From Streptomyces sp. NBC_00513 (GTDB lineage Bacteria > Actinomycetota > Actinomycetes > Streptomycetales > Streptomycetaceae): a stretch of DNA of 64,000 bases. The translations under genes were made by a program, and so were the position numbers. The notes beneath the pieces are model-generated. The model was not told the DNA's origin. It saw only the letters and a list, made by a program, of their open reading frames with translations, and did not search any database. Of the stretch, positions 52,958 through 60,966 are shown piece after piece; the first letter of the stretch is position 1, and each line of letters begins with the position of its first letter. The stretch lies in contig NZ_CP107845.1 in the NCBI RefSeq assembly GCF_041431415.1, positions 3,720,001 through 3,784,000 of the forward strand, read 5' to 3'.

Positions 52958-53896
52958 ATGCGTGCGCGTTACGGAGTACCACTGAAGGTCACGGCCGCGG
53001 TCGCGGCCGTGGGGGCCGCGGGTGTGGCCTATGCCGCCGGGTTCGAGGCGAGGTCGTTCCGGCTGCGTCGGGTGACGGTCCCCGTCCTGCCCCGAGGGAT
53101 GCGCCCCTTGCGCGTCCTACAGGTGTCGGACATCCACATGGTCGGCGGGCAGCGCAAGAAGCGCGCCTGGTTGCAGTCCCTGGCCGGTCTGCGCCCCGAC
53201 TTCGTCGTGAACACCGGCGACAACCTCTCCGACACGGAGGGCGTTCCCGAGGTGCTGGACGCCCTCGGCCCGCTGATGGACTTCCCCGGCGTGTACGTCT
53301 TCGGATCGAACGACTACTACGGGCCCCGGCTCCGCAACCCCGGGCTCTACCTGATCGAGAAGCTCCAGGGCCGGCACGGGCTGAACGGCAACAAGCCGGT
53401 CGTCGGCGCCGTCCACAACCCGTGGGAGGAGTTGCGGGACGCCTTCGACGCGGCGGGTTGGCAGAACCTCACCAACACGCGGGCCCGGCTGAAGCTGGAC
53501 GGCCTGGAACTCGCCTTCACCGGACTCGACGACCCCCACATCAAGCGGGACAGGTACGGAATGGTCGCGGGCGGGCCCGAGGCGGACGCGGACTTCTCGA
53601 TGGCCGTGGTGCACGCCCCGTACCTGCGCACGCTGGAGTCCTTCACCACCGACGGCTACCCACTGATCCTGGCCGGTCACACGCACGGCGGGCAGCTGTG
53701 CGTCCCCTTCTACGGGGCGCTGGTCACCAACTGCGACCTCGACACGAAGCGGGTGAAGGGCCTGTCCACGCACGAGAGCGGCGGGAACCGCGCCTACCTG
53801 CACGTCTCGGCGGGCTGCGGAACCAACAAGTTCACGCCCGTGCGCTTCGCCTGCCCGCCCGAGGCCACCCTGTTGACACTCACCCCCAAGGCGTGA
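52958..53896 (+). CDS. Membrane-anchored metallophosphoesterase (YkuE-like)
   Basis: This 312-aa protein has an N-terminal hydrophobic helix (TAAVAAVGAAGVAYAAGF). The calcineurin-like metal site is complete: VLQVSDIHMV (DxH), VVNTGDNLSD (GDN), VFGSNDYYG (the usual GNHD is GSND here), and ILAGHTHGGQ (GHTH). The Asn-Asp substitution of NHD by ND is common in this family. It probably hydrolyses a lipid or nucleotide phosphodiester at the membrane. M. tuberculosis Rv3683 is the positional counterpart. Confidence 0.9.
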   Translation: MRARYGVPLKVTAAVAAVGAAGVAYAAGFEARSFRLRRVTVPVLPRGMRPLRVLQVSDIHMVGGQRKKRAWLQSLAGLRPDFVVNTGDNLSDTEGVPEVLDALGPLMDFPGVYVFGSNDYYGPRLRNPGLYLIEKLQGRHGLNGNKPVVGAVHNPWEELRDAFDAAGWQNLTNTRARLKLDGLELAFTGLDDPHIKRDRYGMVAGGPEADADFSMAVVHAPYLRTLESFTTDGYPLILAGHTHGGQLCVPFYGALVTNCDLDTKRVKGLSTHESGGNRAYLHVSAGCGTNKFTPVRFACPPEATLLTLTPKA

Positions 53897-54146
53897 ATCG
53901 GGCCGCACCCGACGTCCTCGTCACCGTCCCGTTCCGCACCCTGATCGCCCTGGCCGTACGGCTCCGACCGGGTCTCGCTGAACGCCCTGGTCCTGGGCGC
54001 CGTCTTCTACGCGCTCGGCCTTGCCCTGGTGGCGGCGGACCGCTTCCGCCCGGACCGGGCCTCCCGCGAAAACCGGATTTCGTCTCCGGCCGACGGTCCG
54101 CTAAAGTAATCGATGTCGCCAGGCAGCAAGTCTGCAAGGCGGCGAT
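53897..54146. other. Gap before the tRNA with a possible decayed small membrane-protein gene
   Basis: From 53945 to 54109 one frame reads SPWPYGSDRVSLNALVLGAVFYALGLALVAADRF and onward to a TAA, which looks like a membrane helix followed by a basic tail, but there is no start codon. A GTG overlapping the phosphoesterase stop (53893) opens a different frame. A frameshifted remnant is possible but unproven. Confidence 0.25.
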
Positions 54147-54220
54147 CGGGGTGTAGCGCAGCTTGGCAGCGCGCTTCGTTCGGGACGAAGAGGTCGTGGG
54201 TTCAAATCCCGCCACCCCGA
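54147..54220 (+). tRNA. tRNA-Pro (anticodon CGG)
   Basis: The acceptor stem CGGGGTG pairs with CACCCCG, followed by the discriminator A. The anticodon arm CTTCG-TTCGGGA-CGAAG gives anticodon CGG (reads CCG). The TTCAAAT loop is standard. No CCA is encoded. The gene marks the left boundary of the accessory island, a common integration site. Confidence 0.96.
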
Positions 54221-54237
54221 CTTCGTAAGACCAGGTC

Positions 54238-54270
54238 AAGGGCTTGATCCGCACTGCGGGTCAGGCCCTT
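54238..54270 (+). terminator. Terminator after tRNA-Pro
   Basis: A 10-bp outer stem (AAGGGCTTGA with TCAGGCCCTT, one wobble) plus an inner CCGCA/TGCGG stem lies 17 bases beyond the tRNA. Confidence 0.75.
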
Positions 54271-54415
54271 CCTGCGTTTACGGACCTGTCTTGGGAGCCA
54301 TCTGGGAGCCGACCTCGGAATCCGGCTCCCACGGGGAGCCGGGCCGAGCGCCGTCCATCCGGAAGGCTCACCGCATGGCTTGTGCCGGCACGAGCGCCGA
54401 TGGTACGACGATCAC

Positions 54416-56050
54416 ATGCACCGTTGGTCACCCCTCAACGATCGCCAGCTCGCCCTCCTGACCCGGATCGGGGAGGGCGTCGAACCTGTCACGTCGGAGA
54501 CCCCCGAACTCGCCCTCACAGCCCGAGCCCTGAAGGAACGGGGCCACATCGCCATGCCCAAGGAGGGCGGGAGATGGCAGGCAGAGATCACCGAGGTCGG
54601 GCGCTTCTACCTCCAGCACGGCCATCACCCCGACCGGCCTGACCCGGCACTACGGAAGACCCGGCCGGCGACGACGCCCGGACCCGAGAAACAGGAGCCC
54701 GACCGCGTCGAGAAGAAGACCGCTGCCGAGCAGAAGCCCCCGGTACAGCGTGTCGCCAGAACCCCACGGTCCTCTCCGGCCGACATCGGACGGGCGCTGA
54801 TCACCGAGGTGCAGCAGGCCGGCCGCTTCCTCCGAGTCCCCAACCCGGATGAGGCCGCGCGGGCCCGCTACCGGAGGGCATTCGACGCGGCTCGCCAGTG
54901 TGCGCCGGCCGGGTACCACCTGAAGTACAGCGGGCGGACCAAGGGAGACTTCTTCCTAGGGCTGCTCCGGGTGACCGGTGAGGACGACACGGAGTGGAAC
55001 CGGATCCGGCTGGCACGCAGCCGTGTGATCACCGACGTGGACGACGTCCTCGCTGCCGTGACCGCGGACCACAGCGCCTTCGAGATCTCCGACGGTGTCC
55101 TTCCCCGCGTGTTGTCCCTACTCCGCCTCATCTCCGAGCAGGCCCTCCCCCTCCACGGGGAGCTCGCGGTGTCCAAGAAGCGCAGGCAGCCGAGACCACT
55201 GCTCACGATCCATGGCCGGACGTACGAGATCACCTTCAAGGAACGTCAGAAGCAGGTCCGGTACGTGCCCAAGCCGGCGGGCCGCCGCACCTACGACTGG
55301 CAGCGGGTCGTTCCGGCGCAGCGGTTCGAGCCGTCCGGGGAGCTGGAGATGGTCGTTGCCCAGCAACAGGGCTACCAGTACGGCTGGAAGAAGGAGTGGG
55401 CCGACAGCGCGAAGAAGCCGCTTGAGGACCAGATCGGTTCGGTACTCCGGGCGCTCAGGACCCGGGCCGATGAGCAGGAACGGGCCCGGCTGGAGCGGGA
55501 AGCCGAACAGCGGCGGCAGCAGGACGAGCGGGAACGGCAGGCAGCGGAGAACCGCCGGCTGGAGGCCGAGCGGCAGGAGCGCGCCCAGCGGGAGTGGGAG
55601 GCCGCGGTCGGCGTGGCTTCGATCAAGGCGGTGGACGCTGCTCGGGCCGAGCACTTCGGCACGGCGCTGGAACAGTGGCGAGCCGCGGGAGAGATCCGGA
55701 CCTTCTGCAACACGCTGGACGAGACCGCCGCCCAGACGGAGGGCCCCTTCGAGGCCGAGCGTCTCCGGGAGTGGTCGGCGTGGGGCAGGACGGAGGCCGA
55801 CCGCCTGGACCCGACCTTGAACGGGAAGGGGCTCGGTGCCCGGAACTTCCACGCGGAGCCCACCGGGGACGAGCTGCGGCCGTTCCTCGACGGCTGGCAC
55901 CCGCACCGCCCGGAGAAGGTGAAGCCACCGGTGGAGCCCGCACCACCCAAGCCAGAGCCCGAGCGGTGGCGTGACGACTTCAACGACGTACGTCAGGACC
56001 AAGGCTGGAGATATGGACCCCAAGGCCGCGCTCAATGGTGGAGGCGATGA
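54416..56050 (+). CDS. Unrecognised island protein with a charged coiled coil
   Basis: This 544-aa protein is taken from ATG 54416 (MHRWSPLNDRQLALLTRIGEG). Residues about 1-70 look like a winged-helix domain (ALTARALKERGHIAMPKEGGRWQAEITEVGRFYL). A Lys/Pro/Glu-rich linker (about 75-115) follows, then a globular central part of about 250 residues with many Arg/Lys. A long Glu/Arg/Gln coiled coil (about 365-415: QERARLEREAEQRRQQDERERQ) and a Trp-rich C-terminus come last. No enzyme motif was found. It is the first island gene after the tRNA; a DNA-binding or phage-defence-associated role is possible but not shown. Confidence 0.6.
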   Translation: MHRWSPLNDRQLALLTRIGEGVEPVTSETPELALTARALKERGHIAMPKEGGRWQAEITEVGRFYLQHGHHPDRPDPALRKTRPATTPGPEKQEPDRVEKKTAAEQKPPVQRVARTPRSSPADIGRALITEVQQAGRFLRVPNPDEAARARYRRAFDAARQCAPAGYHLKYSGRTKGDFFLGLLRVTGEDDTEWNRIRLARSRVITDVDDVLAAVTADHSAFEISDGVLPRVLSLLRLISEQALPLHGELAVSKKRRQPRPLLTIHGRTYEITFKERQKQVRYVPKPAGRRTYDWQRVVPAQRFEPSGELEMVVAQQQGYQYGWKKEWADSAKKPLEDQIGSVLRALRTRADEQERARLEREAEQRRQQDERERQAAENRRLEAERQERAQREWEAAVGVASIKAVDAARAEHFGTALEQWRAAGEIRTFCNTLDETAAQTEGPFEAERLREWSAWGRTEADRLDPTLNGKGLGARNFHAEPTGDELRPFLDGWHPHRPEKVKPPVEPAPPKPEPERWRDDFNDVRQDQGWRYGPQGRAQWWRR

Positions 56051-56148
56051 CGCCGTGCCCGCGGTCCCGGAGCGCCTTCACGGCCTGCTCGACCCGTTCA
56101 CAGTCGGCGCGAGAGTGCCTGGCTGACGGACTGGGGCAAGGGGACAGC

Positions 56149-56613
56149 GTGGATCATCTCTTCACCGTCGAAGGGGCATCGGCCGCGGCCGTCGCACCGA
56201 CCACGCTGGCCGCTGAGGGGCTCCTCGAGCGGCAGCACCTCCAGGAGTGGGTGATCGCGCACTCTCAGGTCCTCGGAGAGTCGGTGCTCGTCATCACCGC
56301 CGAGTTCGACCGGTGGACCGACACGGACGGGGTGCCGGCGCGGGACCGACTGGACGTCCTGGGCCTGGATGCCACCGGGCGCCTCGTCGTGGCCGAGCTG
56401 AAGCGAGGAACGGCCGACCGGGACGTACACCTCCAAGCGATCACCTACGCCGCCCTGGTGTCCTGCTTCGACCTCGGCACCCTGGCCCAGGCGCACCGCG
56501 ACTTCCTGAAGGGCAGAGGCCAGACCCTCGAACTCGACGAGTGCCGGCAGCGCCTCCTGGACCACGTGGACGGGGACTGGAGCCCAAAGCTCCTCAACGC
56601 CCCCGCCAAGTGA
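56149..56613 (+). CDS. DUF91/NucS-like PD-(D/E)XK nuclease-fold protein, N-terminal part of a split gene
   Basis: This 154-aa reading frame starts at GTG 56149 with AAGGGGA upstream. The segment LLERQHLQEWVIAHSQVLG, then RLDVLGLDATGRLVVAELKRGTADRDVHLQAITYAA, gives the Asp...Glu-X-Lys active site of PD-(D/E)XK nucleases of the DUF91/NucS group. It stops at TGA 56611. The next frame carries what looks like the normal continuation of the family (LNAP then RQVIIAASFSKQVTHTVVWLSEMNLDIDL). The frames are joined by a -1 shift at the C5 run 56600-56604, so one base appears to be missing. Decay, programmed frameshifting, a sequencing error or two coupled subunits (the stop overlaps a GTG) are all possible. 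Confidence 0.7.
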   Translation: MDHLFTVEGASAAAVAPTTLAAEGLLERQHLQEWVIAHSQVLGESVLVITAEFDRWTDTDGVPARDRLDVLGLDATGRLVVAELKRGTADRDVHLQAITYAALVSCFDLGTLAQAHRDFLKGRGQTLELDECRQRLLDHVDGDWSPKLLNAPAK

Positions 56614-57167
56614 TCATTGCGGCTAGCTTCTCCAAGCAGGTCACCCACACCGTCGTGTGGCTCTCGGAGATGAACCTCGACATCGACCTCATCGAGGTCG
56701 GCCTCTGGAAGGTCCAAGGGCAGCTCGTCGCCGGTTTCACCAAGGTCTATCCCACCCCGGAGGTCGAGGAGTTCACGCTCGCTCCGGCCCGTATTGAGGC
56801 CAAGGCCGCAACCCAGAAACTGGAGGAGCGCTCGCGCGCCCGCAACGCCGTGCACATCCTCGTCGACGCGGGCCTATTGCCGGATGGGGCTCGCCTTCGG
56901 CTGGTACCGAGGCATGGCGTGACGGAATCGATCCGCGAGGCCATCTACGCGTGGGTGGGGGAGGACAGCAGGTTTCCTCGGCGTTCTCACACCAACCCCC
57001 GCCACATCGTGGCGTACACCGACGGTGAGATCCGCCAGCAGTACGAGAACACCTACCTCGGCCGACCCGTCGGCGGCGAGCCCACGATCAACGACGAGGC
57101 AGACGGCGTCCGCTTCGTCCAGCCCACCGACCTCGACCAGTACGACATCCACGCCAGCATGCGCTAG
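56610..57167 (+). CDS. C-terminal part of the DUF91/NucS-like protein in a shifted frame
   Basis: This 185-aa frame begins at GTG 56610, overlapping the preceding stop (GTGA). It starts VIIAASFSKQVTHTVVWLSEMNLDIDLIEVGLWKVQGQLVAGFTKVYPTPEVEEFTL, which in relatives directly follows the nuclease domain in one chain. The C-terminal half (GARLRLVPRHGVTESIREAIYAWVGEDSRFPRRSHTNPRHIVAYTDG) is a separate small domain. No own ribosome-binding site is evident, so it depends on coupling or frameshifting. Confidence 0.6.
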   Translation: MIIAASFSKQVTHTVVWLSEMNLDIDLIEVGLWKVQGQLVAGFTKVYPTPEVEEFTLAPARIEAKAATQKLEERSRARNAVHILVDAGLLPDGARLRLVPRHGVTESIREAIYAWVGEDSRFPRRSHTNPRHIVAYTDGEIRQQYENTYLGRPVGGEPTINDEADGVRFVQPTDLDQYDIHASMR

Positions 57168-57411
57168 CAGATCGGCGACTAACTCGCCGGCACATACCCC
57201 TACCTCGGCTGAGCCACCAGCGCCGCCTCCACCCGCCCTACGAGACTATGAGCCCCGTAGGGGTCGGCGCGGGCTGGGGCTTCGCCGGGCCCGACGCGCT
57301 CACTCGAACCTGGGCTGACCTGGACTTCCCCGAACCAGCAGACCTGAGCTCCGTACGACCGTGTGCGGGCAGATCAGGTCCATGGCCGTGCGAGGGGTGA
57401 GCTCTGTACCG
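57168..57411. other. Gap between convergent island genes
   Basis: These 244 bases hold no supported gene and no clear hairpin. Composition is closer to random than in the core region. Confidence 0.4.
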
Positions 57412-58122
57412 TCAGATCGGGCTGAGATCTGTTAGGCCGGGTTGACCTGGCTCGCCGTCGGAGGCGGAAGGAGCCGTGCCATGGAGCTCCAAGTGGGCGG
57501 CTATCGCTGCTCGCAGAGGCTTCGGCCCCCCGGGCTGCGCGGGCATACCATCCGCCCAATCGATACCGGGATGCACCTCATGCCACTTAGGCCGAAGCTG
57601 CCTGTCCTCGCGTCCTGACCCCTGTCGGTTGACTCCGAACCCTTCCAGTACCACGTTCCAGACGGGCTGAAGGTCGCTGATCATCAGTCGCTCGGCCATG
57701 GGCGTGAAGAGATCGTCGGCGGGGAGGTATCGCGCGGAGAAGTCGCTGAGATCGAGGTCCAGAGCCTTGTCGATCTTGCGGCCGTGCTGCCTGAGCCGGT
57801 CTCGCAGTTTGGTGCCTTCCCAGGCCGCGCCCACGTTCTGGCCCTTCCGGCTCCCCTCTGGGTCGGCTTTGCCCACGTAGATGGGTATGTCGCACTTGGC
57901 GGAGGAGATTCGCGTGTACAGCTTGCAGGGTCCGGCGTAGTAGATGGCGTAGATGCCGGAGCCGCGGAAGTTGGGGATGTGGCCGAGGGGCACTGGCTTC
58001 GATGAAACCAAGGCCCAGAGCACACTCCGCCCGAGATTCTCGCGCCGTAGCGGGTCATAGATGGAGTCGCGTCCGGGTCCCGCGGACGGATCCCGACGAT
58101 CGTGCTCGCTGGTCTCCGTCAC
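57412..58122 (-). CDS. Eco29kI-family type II restriction endonuclease (GIY-YIG)
   Basis: This 236-aa protein starts at GTG 58122 with AAAGGAG 9 bases upstream. The GIY-YIG core has GSGIYAIYYAG (Tyr58) and IPIYVGKADPEG (Tyr82). It is followed by LRDRLRQHGRKID (Arg and His), AERLMISDLQPVWN (Glu144 and Asn156), matching the order of catalytic residues known for R.Eco29kI. Eco29kI and isoschizomers cut CCGCGG, so this enzyme may too; the specificity is inferred. It is divergent from the C5-methyltransferase, the usual arrangement for a restriction-modification pair. Confidence 0.88.
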   Translation of the reverse strand: MTETSEHDRRDPSAGPGRDSIYDPLRRENLGRSVLWALVSSKPVPLGHIPNFRGSGIYAIYYAGPCKLYTRISSAKCDIPIYVGKADPEGSRKGQNVGAAWEGTKLRDRLRQHGRKIDKALDLDLSDFSARYLPADDLFTPMAERLMISDLQPVWNVVLEGFGVNRQGSGREDRQLRPKWHEVHPGIDWADGMPAQPGGPKPLRAAIAAHLELHGTAPSASDGEPGQPGLTDLSPI

Positions 58123-58300
58123 GGGACGGGCTCCTTTGCTGGCTCGCACCCCCCTGGCCTGTACCCGCAGTGGTCGGGGAGGCGTGGGTCATCGACGGGA
58201 CTTTAGTCGCCTCACGATGAGGAATTTCGCCAAAGTGGCATCATGATCGCCTGCTCCGCGGTATGGTTTTCACCGTACTGATCTGCTAGGAGCGTGAAAC
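58123..58300. promoter_or_regulatory. Divergent restriction/methyltransferase promoter region containing CCGCGG
   Basis: This 178-base region is visibly more AT-rich than the core chromosome. CCGCGG lies at 58256-58261, 40 bases before the methyltransferase ATG, and another at 58080-58085 inside the start of the restriction gene. If this is the recognition sequence, methylation could affect promoter activity. Confidence 0.35.
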
Positions 58301-59593
58301 ATGGCACGGACGTCGGTCGAACTGTTCGCTGGGGGCGGTGGGTTGGTGCAGGCTGGCACCAACGCCGGCTTCCGCCACCTCCTTGTGAATGAGTACGCCA
58401 AGTGGGCGTGCGAGACGTTGAAGGCGAACGACTTCGCGGCCTACCCGGAGGGTTCGTCCCCTCCCGTGCCCGAGGAGCTCAAGGGCGGGGAGGAGAAGAC
58501 CGACAAGCACAAGACGCCGCTAGTCATGGGCGATGTTCGCAAGCTGAACATGACCTATCTGGGAGAGCGGGAGGTCGATCTCCTGGCTGGCGGTCCGCCA
58601 TGTCAGCCGTTCAGCCTCGGTGGCATCGCCAAGGGGGATGAGGACGAGCGGAACATGTTCCCCGAGATGTTCCGGGCTGTGCGGGAGATCAGGCCGAAGG
58701 TGGTCCTCTGTGAGAACGTCCGCGGCTTGCTACGTCCGTCTTTCGAACTTTATTTCCAGTACATCAAGCGAGAGCTGGAGTTGCCCTTCGTCGAGCGCGC
58801 TGACACGACATGGCAGGAGCATGACAACCGACTGAAGGACCGGTTGAAGGCGAAGGACACGGATCCGGCGCAGCAGTACGAGGTTCTCGAGTTCCCTGTG
58901 AACGCCGCCGATTACGGGGTGCCCCAGATTCGGAATCGCGTCATTCTCGTAGCCTTTCGAGCCGACCTTGGTGTGGATAAGGGGAAGTTCGAAGCGGCGG
59001 TCAAGGAGACACACTCCAAGCGGTCTTTGATCCGATCCTTCCGCGATCGCACGTACTGGGATCGGTACCCGACCGTCGAGAAGCATGTCCGTGACGGTGT
59101 CGAGCGCCTGTACCGGCAGGAAGAGCTCCAGCTCGATGGCGAGGACTCCCTGGCTCCGTGGCTGACGCTGCGAGACGCCCTGGTCGGTCTGCCTGCGATC
59201 GACTTGAAGAAGTTGGACAAGAAGACGCCGCAGGGTTTCCCGGACCACGTGGGGTGGCCAGGGGCGAGGATCTACGCGGGCCACACGCCGAACGTACTGG
59301 ACTACCCGGCGAAGACCGTGAAGGCCGGCGTACACGGCGTCCCGGGCGGGGAGTCCGTGATGCTCCTGGACAAGCGTGAGCGAAATCTGGAGACCGGGCG
59401 TCTGGACTACATCCATCGGTACATGACCGTCCGGGAGACCGCCCGTGTCATGACGTTCGGCGACAAGTGGAACCTGATGGGGCCACGCGGGGAGAGGATG
59501 CGGCAGCTCGGCAACGCCGTGCCGGTAGGCCTGGGAGAGGTGTTCGCCAAGGCCATCTATGCGGCGCTGGACGACGTGGAATCCCGATCGTGA
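58301..59593 (+). CDS. DNA (cytosine-5)-methyltransferase
   Basis: This 430-aa protein starts at ATG 58301 after AGGAG. Motif I is VELFAGGGGL, motif IV LAGGPPCQPFS with the catalytic Cys101, motif VI VLCENVRG (ENV), motif VIII PQIRNRVILVA, and motif X RQLGNAVPVGLGEVFA. The target recognition region lies between motifs VIII and IX. It should protect host DNA from the divergent GIY-YIG enzyme. The stop overlaps the next gene (GTGA), linking methylation to the Vsr-type nuclease. Confidence 0.95.
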   Translation: MARTSVELFAGGGGLVQAGTNAGFRHLLVNEYAKWACETLKANDFAAYPEGSSPPVPEELKGGEEKTDKHKTPLVMGDVRKLNMTYLGEREVDLLAGGPPCQPFSLGGIAKGDEDERNMFPEMFRAVREIRPKVVLCENVRGLLRPSFELYFQYIKRELELPFVERADTTWQEHDNRLKDRLKAKDTDPAQQYEVLEFPVNAADYGVPQIRNRVILVAFRADLGVDKGKFEAAVKETHSKRSLIRSFRDRTYWDRYPTVEKHVRDGVERLYRQEELQLDGEDSLAPWLTLRDALVGLPAIDLKKLDKKTPQGFPDHVGWPGARIYAGHTPNVLDYPAKTVKAGVHGVPGGESVMLLDKRERNLETGRLDYIHRYMTVRETARVMTFGDKWNLMGPRGERMRQLGNAVPVGLGEVFAKAIYAALDDVESRS

Positions 59594-60360
59594 CTGATAC
59601 GGGGCGCGGTAAGCAGAGCGGTTGGAACGATCAACCGCCGTCGACGCGCGCCTGGAAAGGGCGCGCCGGCCGAAGCCGAGAAGCCCTGGCGGCCGAGCAG
59701 GATCGCGCGGCGGGCGGTCGCCAAGCGCGCTATGTCCGTCTGGATGACGATCGCTACGCGCTCGCCTCCGTCGAACTCAAGGTATTGCCCAACACCCGGC
59801 GAATCCGCGCGTACTTGCGTTGGTCTGACAAGGGCCGTTCGCCAGCCAAGTACCTCGGGCAAGTCGACAACGACACCAGAGCGGCGAACCTCATCGCCGG
59901 ATGGAAGGCAGCGGTGGAGAAGGGGCTCGCGGGTCCCCGCCCCGCGCCGAAGGGCTCGTGGGCCTCATCGGACGCGGTTCGTGCGTCGATGCGTGGCAAC
60001 CGGGGCAAAGACACCGTGCCTGAGGTCAGACTCCGCTCCCTCATCCATCGCGAGGGGCTCAGGTATCGCGTGTCCACGCGACCGCTGCCCGACCTGCGCC
60101 GTACTGCGGACCTTGTTTTCACAAAGGCCCGCGTAGCGGTGTTCGTGGATGGCTGTTTTTGGCATGGGTGCCCGGAACATCACAGGCCGGCGACCCGGAA
60201 CTCTGAATTCTGGCGCGACAAGATCGAGGTCAACCGCTCGCGGGACGAGGAGACGAACCGTCGTCTCGCCGATGCTGGGTGGAGGGTCATCAGGATTTGG
60301 GAGCACGAGGACCCCGAAGCCGCCGCTCAGCGCCTCATCGCGGTGGTGCGCGGTCAGTAA
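59590..60360 (+). CDS. Vsr-family nuclease with an N-terminal extension
   Basis: This 256-aa protein overlaps the methyltransferase by 4 bases. The C-terminal half (about residues 125-256) is Vsr-like: SMRGNRGKDTVPEVRLRSLIHREGLRYR, TADLVF with the metal-binding Asp174, VFVDGCFWHGCPEH with His192, then the EFWRDKIEVNRSRDEETNRRLADAGWRVIRIWEHE end. The first about 115 residues are an extra domain (ARYVRLDDDRYALASVELK...KYLGQVDN) not found in E. coli Vsr. Classical Vsr nicks T:G mismatches arising from 5-methylcytosine deamination at Dcm sites; here it may repair such mismatches or act in defence. Confidence 0.88.
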   Translation: MTDTGRGKQSGWNDQPPSTRAWKGRAGRSREALAAEQDRAAGGRQARYVRLDDDRYALASVELKVLPNTRRIRAYLRWSDKGRSPAKYLGQVDNDTRAANLIAGWKAAVEKGLAGPRPAPKGSWASSDAVRASMRGNRGKDTVPEVRLRSLIHREGLRYRVSTRPLPDLRRTADLVFTKARVAVFVDGCFWHGCPEHHRPATRNSEFWRDKIEVNRSRDEETNRRLADAGWRVIRIWEHEDPEAAAQRLIAVVRGQ

Positions 60361-60367
60361 CCGCGGG

Positions 60368-60556
60368 CTACAGGGTCCCGTCACGGAGTAGGTCCTCCAC
60401 CGCGTCCGTGGTGCGCCGTAGCGTGATCCGGCCGTCACCGTCGCTGAACGCGAGCAACTTCTCGCCGATGTGCAGGTCGGCCTCAACCAAGACACCCATC
60501 GGGATCTCGATGATCCCTACCTCCATCACGGTCGCCTCAGCGGGCCCTCGAATCAT
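60368..60556 (-). CDS. Small AbrB/SpoVT-like DNA-binding protein
   Basis: This 62-aa frame has VGIIEIPMGVLVEADLHIGEKLLAFSDGDGRITLRRTTDAVEDLL, which follows the AbrB/MazE pattern (IPxxV...GDxLxxxxxDGRIxL). GTG 60529 or ATG 60526 with GAGG upstream may be the real start. It lies antisense between the Vsr gene and the MORC gene. It could be an antitoxin or a regulator of the locus; no toxin partner is adjacent. Confidence 0.5.
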   Translation of the reverse strand: MIRGPAEATVMEVGIIEIPMGVLVEADLHIGEKLLAFSDGDGRITLRRTTDAVEDLLRDGTL

Positions 60557-60966
60557 CCTCCCGGGATGCCGCAGGAGTGGTGCGGCAGCCGTCGTGGCAG
60601 TCCCGCGGCGGAGCCCTTTGAACGGAGGGCGGGGGCGTCCTGCGGCTCAGAGAACGCGAGGTCCCTGGGACTGCAGGCGGCACGCGTCGCGGATTTGGTG
60701 CGCGAGCAGGCCGGTACCCGCGGAGGCGCTGCTCCCGCCGTCAGCCACTCGCGGATCACCCCTGTTTGCGATGGTTTATCGTGTTCGTCCCCCTCCCGCT
60801 GGCCACATGATTCGCCGAGGTTCGCAAACTCCGGCCGGATTGTCAGTGGCACCTCCTACCCTGGAGATCGAATGCTCGACTCACGAGAGTCGGGTGGCTT
60901 CGCCGTGCTCTCGCGCGCCGCGGCCGCCGTGACAGCGCCCCGATCCGTCAGGAGGGTCCCGCCGGA
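60557..60966. promoter_or_regulatory. Intergenic region upstream of the MORC-helicase operon with an inverted repeat
   Basis: No gene is supported in these 410 bases. GTTTGCGA (60764-60771) and TCGCAAAC (60822-60829) form a perfect 8-bp inverted repeat with 50 bases between the arms, about 140 bases before the MORC start codon. It is a candidate operator or looping site. Confidence 0.35.

Noticed and set aside
60553..60852. Minus-strand 99-codon frame upstream of the MORC gene
   Set aside because: No ribosome-binding site, no recognisable family, and skewed codon use unlike the neighbouring genes.
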